NCBI GenBank assembly: GCA_965243825.1
Contig: CBDEVT010000001.1
Span: forward strand, 2,790,001 to 2,854,000
Source: JAJCYX01 sp965243825
Lineage (GTDB): Bacteria; Chloroflexota; Dehalococcoidia; Lucifugimonadales; Lucifugimonadaceae
DNA: 64,000 nucleotides
Direction of reading: 5' to 3'
Positions 1-8,841 of this stretch are shown here, piece after piece. Both the position numbers and the translations under genes were made by a program. A model generated the notes under the pieces. It ran no database searches and was not told where the DNA came from. It worked only from the letters and a program-made list of their open reading frames with translations. The first letter of the stretch is position 1. Each line of letters opens with the position of its first letter.

Positions 1-1
1 G

Positions 2-307
2 AAGTTCTCAGCGTTTGACGGCGGGCCGCATTTTTCGTTCTCCGAAGGCATCTCGATCATGGTGAGCTGTGAAACCCAAGAAGAGATCGACATTTACTGG
101 CAGAAGCTCTCTGAAAACGGCGGTGAAGAGAGCATGTGCGGCTGGCTGAAGGACAGGTTCGGCATCTCGTGGCAGATCGTCCCGACAGTTCTGTTCGATC
201 TCATCTCCGACAGTGATCCTGAGAAGGCGAAACGGGCAACTGACGCGATGTTGCAGATGCAGAAACTGGATATCGCTGCCCTCAAGAGAGCTCACGCGGG
301 CAACTAG
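2..307 (+). CDS. VOC/PhnB-like glyoxalase-fold protein, 5' end missing
   Basis: The reading frame is open from the first bases of the window, so the gene starts upstream and only its last ~100 residues are present. The visible part reads FSAFDGGPHFSFSEGISIMV, then a stretch containing DIYWQKLSE and a CGWLKDRFGISWQIVP segment. This is the C-terminal half of the PhnB / 3-demethylubiquinone methyltransferase-like branch of the vicinal oxygen chelate superfamily. Members are small cytoplasmic proteins of mostly unknown substrate. In many genomes they sit beside AHSA1/SRPBCC genes, as here, with 39 bases to the next gene. The family call is firm; no catalytic role can be claimed. Confidence 0.8.
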   Translation, partial: KFSAFDGGPHFSFSEGISIMVSCETQEEIDIYWQKLSENGGEESMCGWLKDRFGISWQIVPTVLFDLISDSDPEKAKRATDAMLQMQKLDIAALKRAHAGN

Positions 308-346
308 CGAGTCCTGAAGGACTTCAATGAGCCCGAAAAGGACAAT

Positions 347-820
347 ATGAACTCAACAGAGCGAGAATTGCGGGTCGAGAGGGTGGTCAATGCGCCACGA
401 GAACTCGTGTTCAGAATGTGGAGCGAGCCTGCGCACTTCAAGCAGTGGGCGGCGCCCAAAGGATTCACCGTCGAATCGCTGCAGATGGACTTTCGAGTCG
501 GCGGGATTTACCGCATATGTCTTCGGTCTCCGGAAGGAGACGACTACTGGGTGCGTGGCAAGTACCGCGAGATCGTTCCACTCGAACGCTTCTCGCTCAC
601 CAACGCATGGGAGAACGAAGACGGAACAACTGGTCCTGAAACCCTTCTGACGGTCTCCTTCGAAGATAGGGGCCAGCAAACAAAGCTGGTTTTGCACCAG
701 GCCGAATTCGATTCGCTCGAAAGCAGAGACGGACACATGTCTGGTTGGGAAGAGACCCTTGACCAGCTGCCTGGCTATCTCAAAACGCTGTCGCCAGACG
801 CGAGTGAAACCGAGAGATGA
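347..820 (+). CDS. AHSA1/SRPBCC domain protein (copy 1)
   Basis: A 157-residue protein with the AHSA1-type START/SRPBCC fold. It opens with RVVNAPRELVFRMWSEPAHF, continues with a GG..R..M/L strand (RVGGIYRICLRSPEG), and ends with a HMSGWEETLDQLPGYL helix, which is the usual C-terminal signature (GW...L..L). The fold makes a hydrophobic pocket; ligands are unknown for most bacterial members. The stop codon overlaps the start of the next gene (ATGA at 817-820), so the two paralogues are translationally coupled. The PhnB-type gene upstream lies in the same direction. The full domain is present. Confidence 0.85.
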   Translation: MNSTERELRVERVVNAPRELVFRMWSEPAHFKQWAAPKGFTVESLQMDFRVGGIYRICLRSPEGDDYWVRGKYREIVPLERFSLTNAWENEDGTTGPETLLTVSFEDRGQQTKLVLHQAEFDSLESRDGHMSGWEETLDQLPGYLKTLSPDASETER

Positions 821-1293
821 CGGAAGACGCATCACCAGGGTCGCCACCTGCTGGTCGAGAGTTGGTCATAGAGAGAATCTTCGCCGCGCCACGTGAACTC
901 GTGTTCGATGTTTGGACCGACCCGGTTCATGCGGAAAAATGGTGGGCACCTGAATGGTGTGATGTTGAGTTTCTAGAGATGGATGTGAAGCCGGGTGGTC
1001 GATGGAAGAAATGCATGAGGGACTCAGACGGAAACGAGTTCTGGAGGGCGGGCAAGTTTGTCGAGGTCGTTAGACCGGAGTGGCTCGTATTCACCTACTA
1101 CTCGGACGATCCTGCCTCGAATCCCGGCCACCAGACGATGGTCAGTGTGAAGTTCCACGAGTTAGGTGTTAGCAAGACGAAACTAACCTTGAGCCAGGCC
1201 GTATTCGAATCAGTTGAATCTTGCGCCGGGCACCTGGAGGGCTGGTCTAGCACACTCGAACGGTTCGCGAACCACATAAAACGGATGGGATAA
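817..1293 (+). CDS. AHSA1/SRPBCC domain protein (copy 2)
   Basis: A 158-residue paralogue of the preceding gene, with the same order of elements: RIFAAPRELVFDVWTDPVHA, then a W-W pair (KWWAPEW), KPGGRWKKCMRDSDGNEFW, and a terminal HLEGWSSTLERFANHI helix. It overlaps the previous gene by four bases. Tandem divergence of two such proteins suggests either a heterodimer or two different ligands; this is inference. No signal peptide is seen, so it is cytoplasmic. About 78 bases of non-coding DNA separate it from the BNR-repeat gene. Confidence 0.85.
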   Translation: MTEDASPGSPPAGRELVIERIFAAPRELVFDVWTDPVHAEKWWAPEWCDVEFLEMDVKPGGRWKKCMRDSDGNEFWRAGKFVEVVRPEWLVFTYYSDDPASNPGHQTMVSVKFHELGVSKTKLTLSQAVFESVESCAGHLEGWSSTLERFANHIKRMG

Positions 1294-1371
1294 GCTCAAC
1301 AGGGAAATCCATGCGAAAATCTGCGGCCATGTTCACCCCGATCATGCAGGGAGAAATCCGAGGAGGCTGAG

Positions 1372-2487
1372 ATGAGCGGAGTACGAGTCCTGGTGGGCAC
1401 CCGCAAGGGCGCCTTCACCCTCGAATCTGATGAAGCTCGAAAAGACTGGAAGGTCAGCGGGCCCCACTTTCCTGGCTGGGAGATCTTTCACATGAAGGGG
1501 TCTCCTGTTGATACGGACCGAATTTATGTTGCCCAGCACACAGAATGGTTCGGGCAGCAGGTTCAGGTCTCGAACGACGGAGGCGAAACCTGGGAGTCGG
1601 CAGGAAACGACTTCACTTACGATGGCGAAACTGGAGACCACCTCTGGTACGACGGCACGCCAAAGCCGTGGGCATTCAAGCGGATATGGCACTTTGAGCC
1701 TTCTCGACACGATGCAGACACCGTGTACGCAGGTGCCGAGGACGCCGCGATGTTCAAGACCACCGACGGTGGTAAGACCTGGAATGAGCTAACCGGTCTG
1801 CGAAACCACGATTCCGCGCCTGACTGGTCTCCCGGCGCCGGCGGGCTAGGACTTCACACCATCATTGAGGACCGCGCAAATCCAGGCCGGATGCATGTTG
1901 CGATCTCCGCCGCCGGGGTGTTCCGAACTGAAGATGGCGGTGAGACCTGGACCCCGAAGAACAAAGGCTTGATCTCTGACTTCATGCCTGAGCCGGAGGC
2001 TGAAGTCGGTCACTGTGTTCATCACCTGGCAATGCACCCTTCAAAGCCTGATGTTCTGTATATGCAGAAACACTGGGACGTGATGCGGAGCGATGACGCC
2101 GGAGACTCATGGCACGAAGTTAGCGGAAATCTGCCCAGTGATTTCGGCTTCCCGATAGATGTCCATGCTCACGAACCTGAGACTGTCTATGTCGTGCCGA
2201 TCAAGAGCGATTCGGAGCACTTCCCTCCTGACGGTAAGCTTCGGGTCTATCGCAGTAAGACCGGCGGCAATGAGTGGGAACCCATGACTAACGGACTGCC
2301 GCAGAAAGACTGCTACGTGAACATTCTTCGCGACGCGATGGCCGTGGATGCACTCGATGATTGCGGAATATATTTCGGCACATCCGGGGGTCAGGTCTAT
2401 GGCTCATCAGATGCCGGTGAAAGCTGGGAGCCGATCGTAAGAGACCTGCCGCCTGTGTACTCAATCGAGGTCCAGACACTGCCATGA
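1372..2487 (+). CDS. Cytoplasmic BNR/Asp-box repeat beta-propeller protein
   Basis: A 371-residue protein built from repeated Asp-box motifs of the S/x-D-G-G-x-T-W type: DGGETWESAG, DGGKTWNELTG, DGGETWTPKNKG, DAGDSWHEVSG and DAGESWEPIV. These motifs cap blades of a beta-propeller as in sialidases and photosystem assembly factors. No signal peptide or membrane segment is visible (start MSGVRVLVGTRKGAF), so it should stay in the cytoplasm, and sialidase activity should not be assumed. Its stop overlaps the start of a MoaD/ThiS-like gene (ATGA), which suggests the two products work together. The start ATG follows a GAGGCTGAG ribosome-binding site. Confidence 0.85.
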   Translation: MSGVRVLVGTRKGAFTLESDEARKDWKVSGPHFPGWEIFHMKGSPVDTDRIYVAQHTEWFGQQVQVSNDGGETWESAGNDFTYDGETGDHLWYDGTPKPWAFKRIWHFEPSRHDADTVYAGAEDAAMFKTTDGGKTWNELTGLRNHDSAPDWSPGAGGLGLHTIIEDRANPGRMHVAISAAGVFRTEDGGETWTPKNKGLISDFMPEPEAEVGHCVHHLAMHPSKPDVLYMQKHWDVMRSDDAGDSWHEVSGNLPSDFGFPIDVHAHEPETVYVVPIKSDSEHFPPDGKLRVYRSKTGGNEWEPMTNGLPQKDCYVNILRDAMAVDALDDCGIYFGTSGGQVYGSSDAGESWEPIVRDLPPVYSIEVQTLP

Positions 2488-2786
2488 TCCGGGTGAAGAT
2501 CCCACTGCATCTGCGGAGGCTGGCGGGGGTTGATAGCGCCGAGGTACAGGTCGAAGTTGAAGAACCGGTCACTCAGAAATCAGTGATCGACGCTCTAGAA
2601 GCGAAGTTCCCGCCGCTGCAGGGCGCGATTCGAGACCGTGACACCGGCCGGAGACGTTCGCTGGTACGCCTGTATGCTTGCGGCGAAGACCTGTCACACG
2701 AAGAGCCTGACACACCGTTGCCGGTGTCAGTGGTAAATGGCGATGAGCCTTACCTGATCGTAGGCGCCATCGCGGGTGGTCAGTAA
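2484..2786 (+). CDS. MoaD/ThiS-family ubiquitin-like protein
   Basis: A 100-residue beta-grasp protein. The core has the MoaD pattern: an RVKIPLHLRRLAG first strand, a VIDALEAKFPPL helix, an RLYACGEDL strand, and a C-terminal strand ending in GAIAGGQ. Classical MoaD, ThiS and the sulfur carriers end exactly in Gly-Gly. Here one glutamine follows, so C-terminal adenylation would need trimming first, or the protein is not a sulfur donor. It is coupled by a four-base overlap to the BNR-propeller gene. No MoeB/ThiF-type activating enzyme is in the window. It converges on sucB with only a few bases between. Confidence 0.8.
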   Translation: MIRVKIPLHLRRLAGVDSAEVQVEVEEPVTQKSVIDALEAKFPPLQGAIRDRDTGRRRSLVRLYACGEDLSHEEPDTPLPVSVVNGDEPYLIVGAIAGGQ

Positions 2787-2790
2787 ACGG

Positions 2791-4047
2791 CTAGATCCCG
2801 ATCATCATGCGTTCCGGGTCTTCGATCATCTCTTTGACCTTGACCAGGAACTGCACAGAATCGGCGCCTTCTACCACCCGGTGGTCATAAGTAACTGCCA
2901 GGTACATCATCGGACGCGCCTTGATCTCGCCGTCGACAACCATAGGTCGTTGCTTGATCGCGTGCATCCCAAGGATCGCGACTTGCGGCGGATTCAGGAT
3001 CGGTGTCGAGAACATCGAACCAAAAACGCCGCCATTCGTGATGGTGAAGGTGGCACCTCGGAGGTCATCCAGTGTGATCTTCTTGTCGCGTGCCTTGATC
3101 GCCAGCTCGCGGATATCCGACTCAATTTCCGCAAAACTTTTCTTGTCGACATCACGAACGACGGGTACTACGAGGCCGTCGTCTGTCGAGACAGCTACGC
3201 CAATGTCATAGTAATTCTTGTAGACCAGTTCCTCGCCCTGCAGCTCGGAGTTGAGCACTCGCTGGAATTTGAGACCTTCAACAACCGCCTTCGCGAAGAA
3301 CGACATGAAGCCTAGGTTGACTCCGTACTGCTCTTTGAACGATTCCTTGAACTTCGCACGGAGCGCCATGACATTTGTCATGTCCGCTTCGTTGTAGGTG
3401 GTGGTCATCACAGCGTCGCGCTGGACCTCGGCCATACGCTGAGCAATAGTCAGCCGACGGCGTGAAAGGCGTACGCGCTCCTCGGAGCGATCACCAACCG
3501 GGGCGGGGACTGACGTGATCGGTTGAGCTGCAGGAGAGGGAGTCGCGGTATGACCGTTGCTGGTACCAGCCGACTCAACATCTTCTTTGGTGATCTTGCC
3601 GTCGCGGCCTGTTCCGGTTACCGATGCAAGATCGACGCCTTTTGATTCGGCTAACCGACGAGCAACGGGAGTTGCATCGGGTGAAGAAGAAGGTTCCTGA
3701 GCTGGTGACTCCGATACTTGCTGCGCCGGAGCGGCTGCTTCAGCTTTCACAGAAGCGCCATTGGAAGTAGCCGAAGACTCCGATTCGGTTGGACTCTTCG
3801 CTGGTGCAGCGCCTTCAGCAACGGTGCCGAGAACATCTCCGACGGTAACTGTGGCACCGGTGTCTGCGATTATCTTTTCGATCACGCCCGAAGCCTCGGC
3901 GGTGACCTCCATGTTGACCTTGTCGGTCTCCAGTTCGAGAACGACCTCGCCGACCGAGACAGCCTCGCCGACGGACTTCAACCAGGTCCCAACTGTCGCC
4001 TCAACTACAGACTCCGCCATCTGTGGGACCGTTATTTCGACCGACAC
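2791..4047 (-). CDS. sucB: 2-oxoglutarate dehydrogenase E2, dihydrolipoyl succinyltransferase
   Basis: A 418-residue E2 subunit transferring succinyl groups to CoA in the TCA cycle. It has one N-terminal lipoyl domain with the lipoylated lysine near residue 43 (LETDKVNMEV), a Pro/Ala/Ser-rich linker, a peripheral subunit-binding domain around residues 125-160 (TPVARRLAESKGVDLASVTG), and a catalytic acyltransferase domain with the active-site motif DHRVVEG near residue 389. It lies downstream of sucA on the same strand, 90 bases away, as in the usual sucAB operon. The E3 dihydrolipoamide dehydrogenase and succinyl-CoA synthetase genes are not in the window. Confidence 0.95.
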   Translation of the reverse strand: MSVEITVPQMAESVVEATVGTWLKSVGEAVSVGEVVLELETDKVNMEVTAEASGVIEKIIADTGATVTVGDVLGTVAEGAAPAKSPTESESSATSNGASVKAEAAAPAQQVSESPAQEPSSSPDATPVARRLAESKGVDLASVTGTGRDGKITKEDVESAGTSNGHTATPSPAAQPITSVPAPVGDRSEERVRLSRRRLTIAQRMAEVQRDAVMTTTYNEADMTNVMALRAKFKESFKEQYGVNLGFMSFFAKAVVEGLKFQRVLNSELQGEELVYKNYYDIGVAVSTDDGLVVPVVRDVDKKSFAEIESDIRELAIKARDKKITLDDLRGATFTITNGGVFGSMFSTPILNPPQVAILGMHAIKQRPMVVDGEIKARPMMYLAVTYDHRVVEGADSVQFLVKVKEMIEDPERMMIGI

Positions 4048-4136
4048 TTCGATCTTCCCCTTGATAATTCAGTGCTTCGTTCAGTAGAAAGGATATTGAA
4101 TAACCGTTTCGAATGTGTGGCGGCGTGCCCGAAGCG

Positions 4137-6950
4137 TTATACGAACGCTGACACCGCTTCCTCAGTACCCAGCGTCACCTTCACCAGGTGCTCCTGCTGC
4201 ATCTTGTGCAACCAGTTTGAACCTTCAGCCGGACTTGGAGTCGCAGGTCGTCCAACGTACTTTAGTTTCGCCCCGTCGGGCAAACTTCGCATCACACGTG
4301 GACGAATGAACGACCACGCGCCTCGATTCTGTGGCTCTTCCTGCAACCAGATGAACTCTTCTGCGTTAGGCAGTTTCTTGAGTTCACGGTCTATGTACTG
4401 GATCGGGTACGGATACAGTTCCTCGAACCTGATGATCGAGATATCGTCCGCTTCCTCGAAGCCATCGTGACTGACGAGATCAACAAAGACTTTACCTGTG
4501 CAGAACACGACCTTCTTGATCTTCTCGAGCCTGCTTCCGGGTTTCTGGTACCGAATAACTGGCCTGAACCCACCGGAGCAGAGTTGTTTAGGCTTGGCAG
4601 CCGCCAGAGGGTGGCGAAGCAGGCTCTTACCGGTCATCACGATCAAAGGGATTGGCTCTTCCTGCAGCATCGCTGCCTGGGAACGCAGCAGGTGGAAATA
4701 TTGAGCAGCAGTCGTGGGATAGGCGATTCGGATGTTGTTCTTGGCTGCGAGCGCAAGGAACCGTTCGATGTGTGCGTGGGAGTGGTTGGGGCCTTGCCCT
4801 TCGTATCCGTGTGGCAAGAGCAAAACCAATCCGGAAGCCTGGTCCCACTTGTCCCTGGCAGAGGCAACTAACTCGTCAACCACACTCTGGGCGTTGTTGA
4901 CGAAATCACCGAACTGCGCTTCCCAGATGACCAGCGATCCGGTCGACATCACGCTGTAGCCCTGCTCGAACCCAACGGTCGCAACTTCAGATAGAGGGCT
5001 GTTGTTGATCCAGAAGCTGGATTTCCCAAAGCCATCAAGTGCTACCCAAGGGTCGCCGGTTTCGTAGTCGTAAAGAGCAGCATGCCGATGGCTGAACGTT
5101 CCGCGTCTTACATCCTGGCCGGTGAGTCGGACATCGTGACCGTCGTCCAGGATTGAGCCGAGAGCCAGTGCTTCGGCATGACCCCAATCCAGCGTGCCAC
5201 CTTCCTTCAAAGCCTGGGATCTGCGTTGCAGCAGGCGTTTTACCGTTGGGTGTGCGGTGAATCCCTGAGGCGTAGTGGTGATGTGCTTGTTGATTCTCTT
5301 GAGGAGATCAGAATCGACTGCGGAATCGGCGTGCTCAAGTCCGTGAAAGCGCCTTCGCGTCAGACCGAGATCCGGTGGCTCTTCAGGCTTGTTAGCAAGC
5401 TCGGAGTCAACCTTCTTCTTGATCGCCTGCAGGTTCGCTGTCTGCTCCATTGGCAGGGACGCTGCTTCGTCGGCAGAGATCGCGTTTTCATCGACAACCG
5501 ATGCTGACCAGATCGACTGAACGGTCGGATGATCACCAATCTTTTTGTACATCACAGGCTGCGTAAACGCAGGTTCGTCGTTTTCGTTGTGACCGTAGCG
5601 TCGGTACCCCACGAGATCGATGAGGAAATCCTTGGCGAATTTTTGCCTATACGCGATCCCGAGTTTTGCCGCCGCCACGCAAGCATTTACATCGTCTGCG
5701 TTCACATGGACAACAGGAACATCGAATCCACGCGCAAGATCCGATGCGTGCTCTGTCGAGTAGCTATCAACCGGTTCTGTCGTGAATCCGAGCTGGTTGT
5801 TTGCGATTATGTGAATGGTGCCTCCGGTCTGGTACCCCGGAAGTTGAGCCAGGTTGAGAGTCTCGGCAACGACGCCCTGCCCCGCGAATGCAGCATCTCC
5901 GTGAACGATGATTCCCATGGATGCCGATACGCTGCCAGCACCGTCTTGCATAGCACGGACTGCGCCCGTGACCACGGGGTCAACCATCTCCAGGTGACTC
6001 GGGTTCGGCAGCATCAGTAGCCGCACATCTGCGGTGCCATCACCGTCGACATCGCGGTCGAGTCGTGCTCCCTGGTGATACTTAACGTCAGTCATCCAAC
6101 CAGAAGCTTCCAATGTCGCGAGCTGAGTAAAGTGGCCTTCAGCGAACCCGGCGATGATGTCTTTATACGGTTTGTCAAAAAGGTGAGCCAGGACATTCAA
6201 ACGTCCGCGGTGTGCCATTCCCAGAACGATGTTGCTTATGTCTGTGTGCGAGGAGTAGAGAACGAGCTGGTCGAGCAGAACAATCAGCGACTCCAGGCCT
6301 TCAAGGCTGTACCAGCGCTGGCCAGGATAGGCGCGGTGAAGGAACTTCTCGAAGGTCTCAGCCCGGGTGAGAAGCTGCAGGAGATAAAGCTTTTGCTCGT
6401 CGGTGAGAAAGACGCTCCCGCCGATTTCCACTTGAGTCTGTAGCCACTGCCTTTCGTCACCTGATCGAACGTGAGCGAATTCATAACCCGTGGTGCCGCA
6501 GTAGGTCGCTCTCAGTTTCTCTATCAGGTCGCCGGCCGTTGCATTACTGGGCAGAGGCTCTGCTCCAGCGAGTGTCGAAAGAGACGAGGCAGGAATTCGC
6601 AACGCCTGCTCAGTTACACCGTGAGCGTTTGGCGTTAGCAGTGGCTCTGAACGTTGTTGGATGCCGAGCGGGTCGATGTTGGCAGCCCGATACCCGAAAT
6701 CGCGGACTGCCTGCGCGTATGCCCTGAGGTGATCAAATGTTGCGGCGTCTAGACGGGAACCGTTAGTTCTGACAGTTGGCGTATGGCCGTTGAGATAGGG
6801 AACTGAGGACTCAGTGCCATTGGACTGAAGAGGACTGAAGCCAGCATCCTGGCTTTCCATCAATTCGGCCGCGTAGCCAATGTTTAGACCGCCAATATCT
6901 CGTGGCAGTTCGGAGGGGCTCTTGCCGCTGGGTGACGGATTGGAGGCCAT
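4137..6950 (-). CDS. sucA: 2-oxoglutarate dehydrogenase E1 component
   Basis: A thiamine-diphosphate enzyme of about 937 residues that decarboxylates 2-oxoglutarate and passes the succinyl group to SucB. Diagnostic segments are MAHRGRLNVLAHLFDKP, the TPP/Mg region GDAAFAGQGVVAETLNLAQL with IANNQLGFTT, and VGYRRYGHNENDEPAFTQP. The C-terminal transketolase-like half includes LLPHGYEGQGPNHSHAHIERFL. The length is normal for the family. The ATG at 6950 was chosen; an in-frame TTG 21 bases upstream would add seven residues but has no spaced ribosome-binding site. It is the first gene of a two-gene unit with sucB and implies an oxidative TCA cycle. Confidence 0.95.
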   Translation of the reverse strand: MASNPSPSGKSPSELPRDIGGLNIGYAAELMESQDAGFSPLQSNGTESSVPYLNGHTPTVRTNGSRLDAATFDHLRAYAQAVRDFGYRAANIDPLGIQQRSEPLLTPNAHGVTEQALRIPASSLSTLAGAEPLPSNATAGDLIEKLRATYCGTTGYEFAHVRSGDERQWLQTQVEIGGSVFLTDEQKLYLLQLLTRAETFEKFLHRAYPGQRWYSLEGLESLIVLLDQLVLYSSHTDISNIVLGMAHRGRLNVLAHLFDKPYKDIIAGFAEGHFTQLATLEASGWMTDVKYHQGARLDRDVDGDGTADVRLLMLPNPSHLEMVDPVVTGAVRAMQDGAGSVSASMGIIVHGDAAFAGQGVVAETLNLAQLPGYQTGGTIHIIANNQLGFTTEPVDSYSTEHASDLARGFDVPVVHVNADDVNACVAAAKLGIAYRQKFAKDFLIDLVGYRRYGHNENDEPAFTQPVMYKKIGDHPTVQSIWSASVVDENAISADEAASLPMEQTANLQAIKKKVDSELANKPEEPPDLGLTRRRFHGLEHADSAVDSDLLKRINKHITTTPQGFTAHPTVKRLLQRRSQALKEGGTLDWGHAEALALGSILDDGHDVRLTGQDVRRGTFSHRHAALYDYETGDPWVALDGFGKSSFWINNSPLSEVATVGFEQGYSVMSTGSLVIWEAQFGDFVNNAQSVVDELVASARDKWDQASGLVLLLPHGYEGQGPNHSHAHIERFLALAAKNNIRIAYPTTAAQYFHLLRSQAAMLQEEPIPLIVMTGKSLLRHPLAAAKPKQLCSGGFRPVIRYQKPGSRLEKIKKVVFCTGKVFVDLVSHDGFEEADDISIIRFEELYPYPIQYIDRELKKLPNAEEFIWLQEEPQNRGAWSFIRPRVMRSLPDGAKLKYVGRPATPSPAEGSNWLHKMQQEHLVKVTLGTEEAVSAFV

Positions 6951-7268
6951 ATTTTCTTCAACGCCGCTCAACCTACTAACGAATGTGAGGTGTTGCGACT
7001 ACCGGGATATCTTTTCGAATCCGATGCCAGATTATTCTGGCCACGGGTTCAGGATCTGGTCTGTTGTACGTAGATTCGTGCGCTTGTGACCGCAAACTCG
7101 ATGCCGTTCTCAGGCATATGCTGCGATCAAGCTTAAAAAGTCTACATGACCGCACTGTCTGAAACAGGGTCAAAACACACACTATCTCAACGCGATTTTT
7201 GGTGCGTTACGCATACGCTCCCCGGCTATTCGACGGGGTCAAGCAGAAGCCCATCTGTGAACCGGTCT
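6951..7268. other. Intergenic region between sucA start and aldo/keto reductase stop
   Basis: About 320 bases with no convincing gene on either strand. It must hold the sucA promoter on the minus strand, but no clear -35/-10 pair is visible. No strong hairpin or repeat is seen. Confidence 0.5.
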
Positions 7269-8264
7269 CTAACGCATACGGTTTTCGGAGTTCCACATGT
7301 CGGCGTTTCCTGCCAGGTACGTCTTCACTGGTTCAGTCAACTTGCTGAGCTGATCTATCACATCAGCTTCGAGTGTCAGGTCTGCAGCAGGCATGTTGCG
7401 CGCCAGTTCGTCGGTATTCCGGGCACCCACAAGTAAGGTCGCGACGCCGGGTTGCTGTCGCACCCATGCGAGAGCGACGTTCGCCATTGGCTCGCCAAGG
7501 CCTTCAGCAATTCCCTGAATCTCGGCGATGGAGCTGAAAACCTCTTCCTCGGCTCCGGAGTCTGTGTGCTGGGCCAGCGGGGACCTGTCCGGCTTGAACA
7601 GCCTTGACCGGGAAAGACCATCAGGAACTTCATCTGGGTTGCTGAACCGGCCGGTTAGCAGGCCCTGTGACAGCGGGCTATAGCAGACGATGCCGATGCC
7701 GTTTTCGTTGCACTTCGGCAGCACGGCATCCTCAATAGCACGCCAGAGCAGGCTGTATGGAAGCTGATCTGTGACGATTGGACCGGCCGCCAGCAGATCA
7801 GTCAGATCACCGGTGGCGAAGTTGCAGACTCCTAGCGCCCTGACTTTGCCTTTCTCCACAAGTGATTCCAGCGCCCTGTAGGTCTCTTCAATCGGCACAT
7901 CATGGTTAGGCCAGTGGATCTGGTAGAGATCGATTACATCCGTGCCAAGTCTCTTCAGGGACGCATCGCAGGTCGCTTCGACTTCGCTTCCGGCGAGGTG
8001 AGAGCCGCTGATCTTGGTGGCGATAACGGCTTCGGACCTTCTATCTTTCAGCGCCTCGCCAAGCACCTCTTCAGAATGGAAATCATCGTTGTAGCCCTCG
8101 GCGGTGTCGAAGGTGGTGATGCCTGCATCCAGTGCTGCATGGACAGTTGAAACGGAGTCAGATTTGTCCTGGTGGCCCCAGACTGAACCGGCGGCAAACG
8201 GCCAGCAGCCAAGGGAAAACTCTGAGACTTCAACTCCAGTGTCGCCCAGTTTGTTGTACTTCAT
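7269..8264 (-). CDS. Aldo/keto reductase (copy 1)
   Basis: A 331-residue NADPH-dependent aldo/keto reductase. It begins MKYNKLGDTGVEVSEFSLGC and carries the catalytic Asp/Tyr region (FDTAEGYND), the catalytic lysine strand (AVIATKISG) and the conserved histidine strand (DLYQIHWPNHDVPIEET), all on a TIM-barrel plan. The NADP-binding C-terminal part reads GVATLLVGARNTDELARN. The length is typical. The substrate cannot be inferred, though relatives reduce sugars or oxidise sugar-derived aldehydes. It stands alone between sucA and an unrelated divergent gene pair. A second aldo/keto reductase lies at 20004-21014. Confidence 0.9.
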   Translation of the reverse strand: MKYNKLGDTGVEVSEFSLGCWPFAAGSVWGHQDKSDSVSTVHAALDAGITTFDTAEGYNDDFHSEEVLGEALKDRRSEAVIATKISGSHLAGSEVEATCDASLKRLGTDVIDLYQIHWPNHDVPIEETYRALESLVEKGKVRALGVCNFATGDLTDLLAAGPIVTDQLPYSLLWRAIEDAVLPKCNENGIGIVCYSPLSQGLLTGRFSNPDEVPDGLSRSRLFKPDRSPLAQHTDSGAEEEVFSSIAEIQGIAEGLGEPMANVALAWVRQQPGVATLLVGARNTDELARNMPAADLTLEADVIDQLSKLTEPVKTYLAGNADMWNSENRMR

Positions 8265-8380
8265 ATCTATGCAATCGCCGTTCTATTTGTCTATGTTGGG
8301 ATGTAGGACGCAATTTCGTGCGCAGATCATAGCCGATGCGCTACAAATCATTTCCCCTAGTTACCCGGAAAGCGGAAAAC

Positions 8381-8833
8381 ATGGTGATAGAAGCCCTGGC
8401 ACCTGCCGTCATCTCAGTAATTACTCCCCTTGCGGCCAGAGGTGCGAAGTCGATAGCTGAGTCAGCTGGTCGTATCGCGGCGGACAAGGCTGAAAACCTG
8501 ATGCATACCCTGAAAAAGCGCTGGTCTGATGATCCGGAAGCTACCGGTGTACTAAAGCGATTCGAGGAAAAGCCGGAACGGTACGAGCCGATGTTGGAAG
8601 ACATTCTCTCGGAGAAGATCGAATCCGACGGCGAGCTGGCAGGTCAACTCAGGGAGCTCCTACAGGAGATGGGCGACTCGCTGGAGATTGTCCAGAACCT
8701 TGGGAAGGTTTCAGGCGAAGCGACCGGCCTCGAAGCCGGCGAGCTGGGCCGAGGGCGATCCGTTTCGGTTCAGCAGTCAGCTGATGAGGTCAGCGGCAAG
8801 ATCACCGGCGCGAAAATCGACAAGATTGGCTGA
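8381..8833 (+). CDS. Unrecognised protein with C-terminal Gly/Val motif, paired with zinc-ribbon protein
   Basis: A protein of about 150 residues, not recognised. The N-terminus is a hydrophobic amphipathic helix (VIEALAPAVISVITPLAARG), followed by a charged helical region (residues 30-100) with DILSEKIESDGELAGQLREL. The C-terminus ends in a strand-like stretch GEATGLEAGELGRGRSV and VSGKITGAKIDKIG. A related short pattern (TGLAVGEIKGEVNVQAGEV) occurs near the N-terminus of the next gene, eight bases downstream. The ATG at 8381, with GGAA five bases upstream, was preferred over the in-frame ATG at 8336. No function is claimed. Similar Gly-periodic tails occur on adaptor or effector-associated proteins of predicted bacterial signalling and conflict systems. 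Confidence 0.6.
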   Translation: MVIEALAPAVISVITPLAARGAKSIAESAGRIAADKAENLMHTLKKRWSDDPEATGVLKRFEEKPERYEPMLEDILSEKIESDGELAGQLRELLQEMGDSLEIVQNLGKVSGEATGLEAGELGRGRSVSVQQSADEVSGKITGAKIDKIG

Positions 8834-8841
8834 TCGAATTT

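Noticed and set aside
1372..2487. BNR-repeat protein as a secreted sialidase
   Set aside because: No signal peptide and no RIP/catalytic Arg triad pattern that I can recognise; only the propeller repeats are supported.
2776..4470. Long plus-strand open frames antisense to sucB and sucA (e.g. 2776-3315, 3718-4470)
   Set aside because: They lie opposite to well-supported genes, have no ribosome-binding sites and encode no recognisable domain. They reflect codon bias of the real genes.
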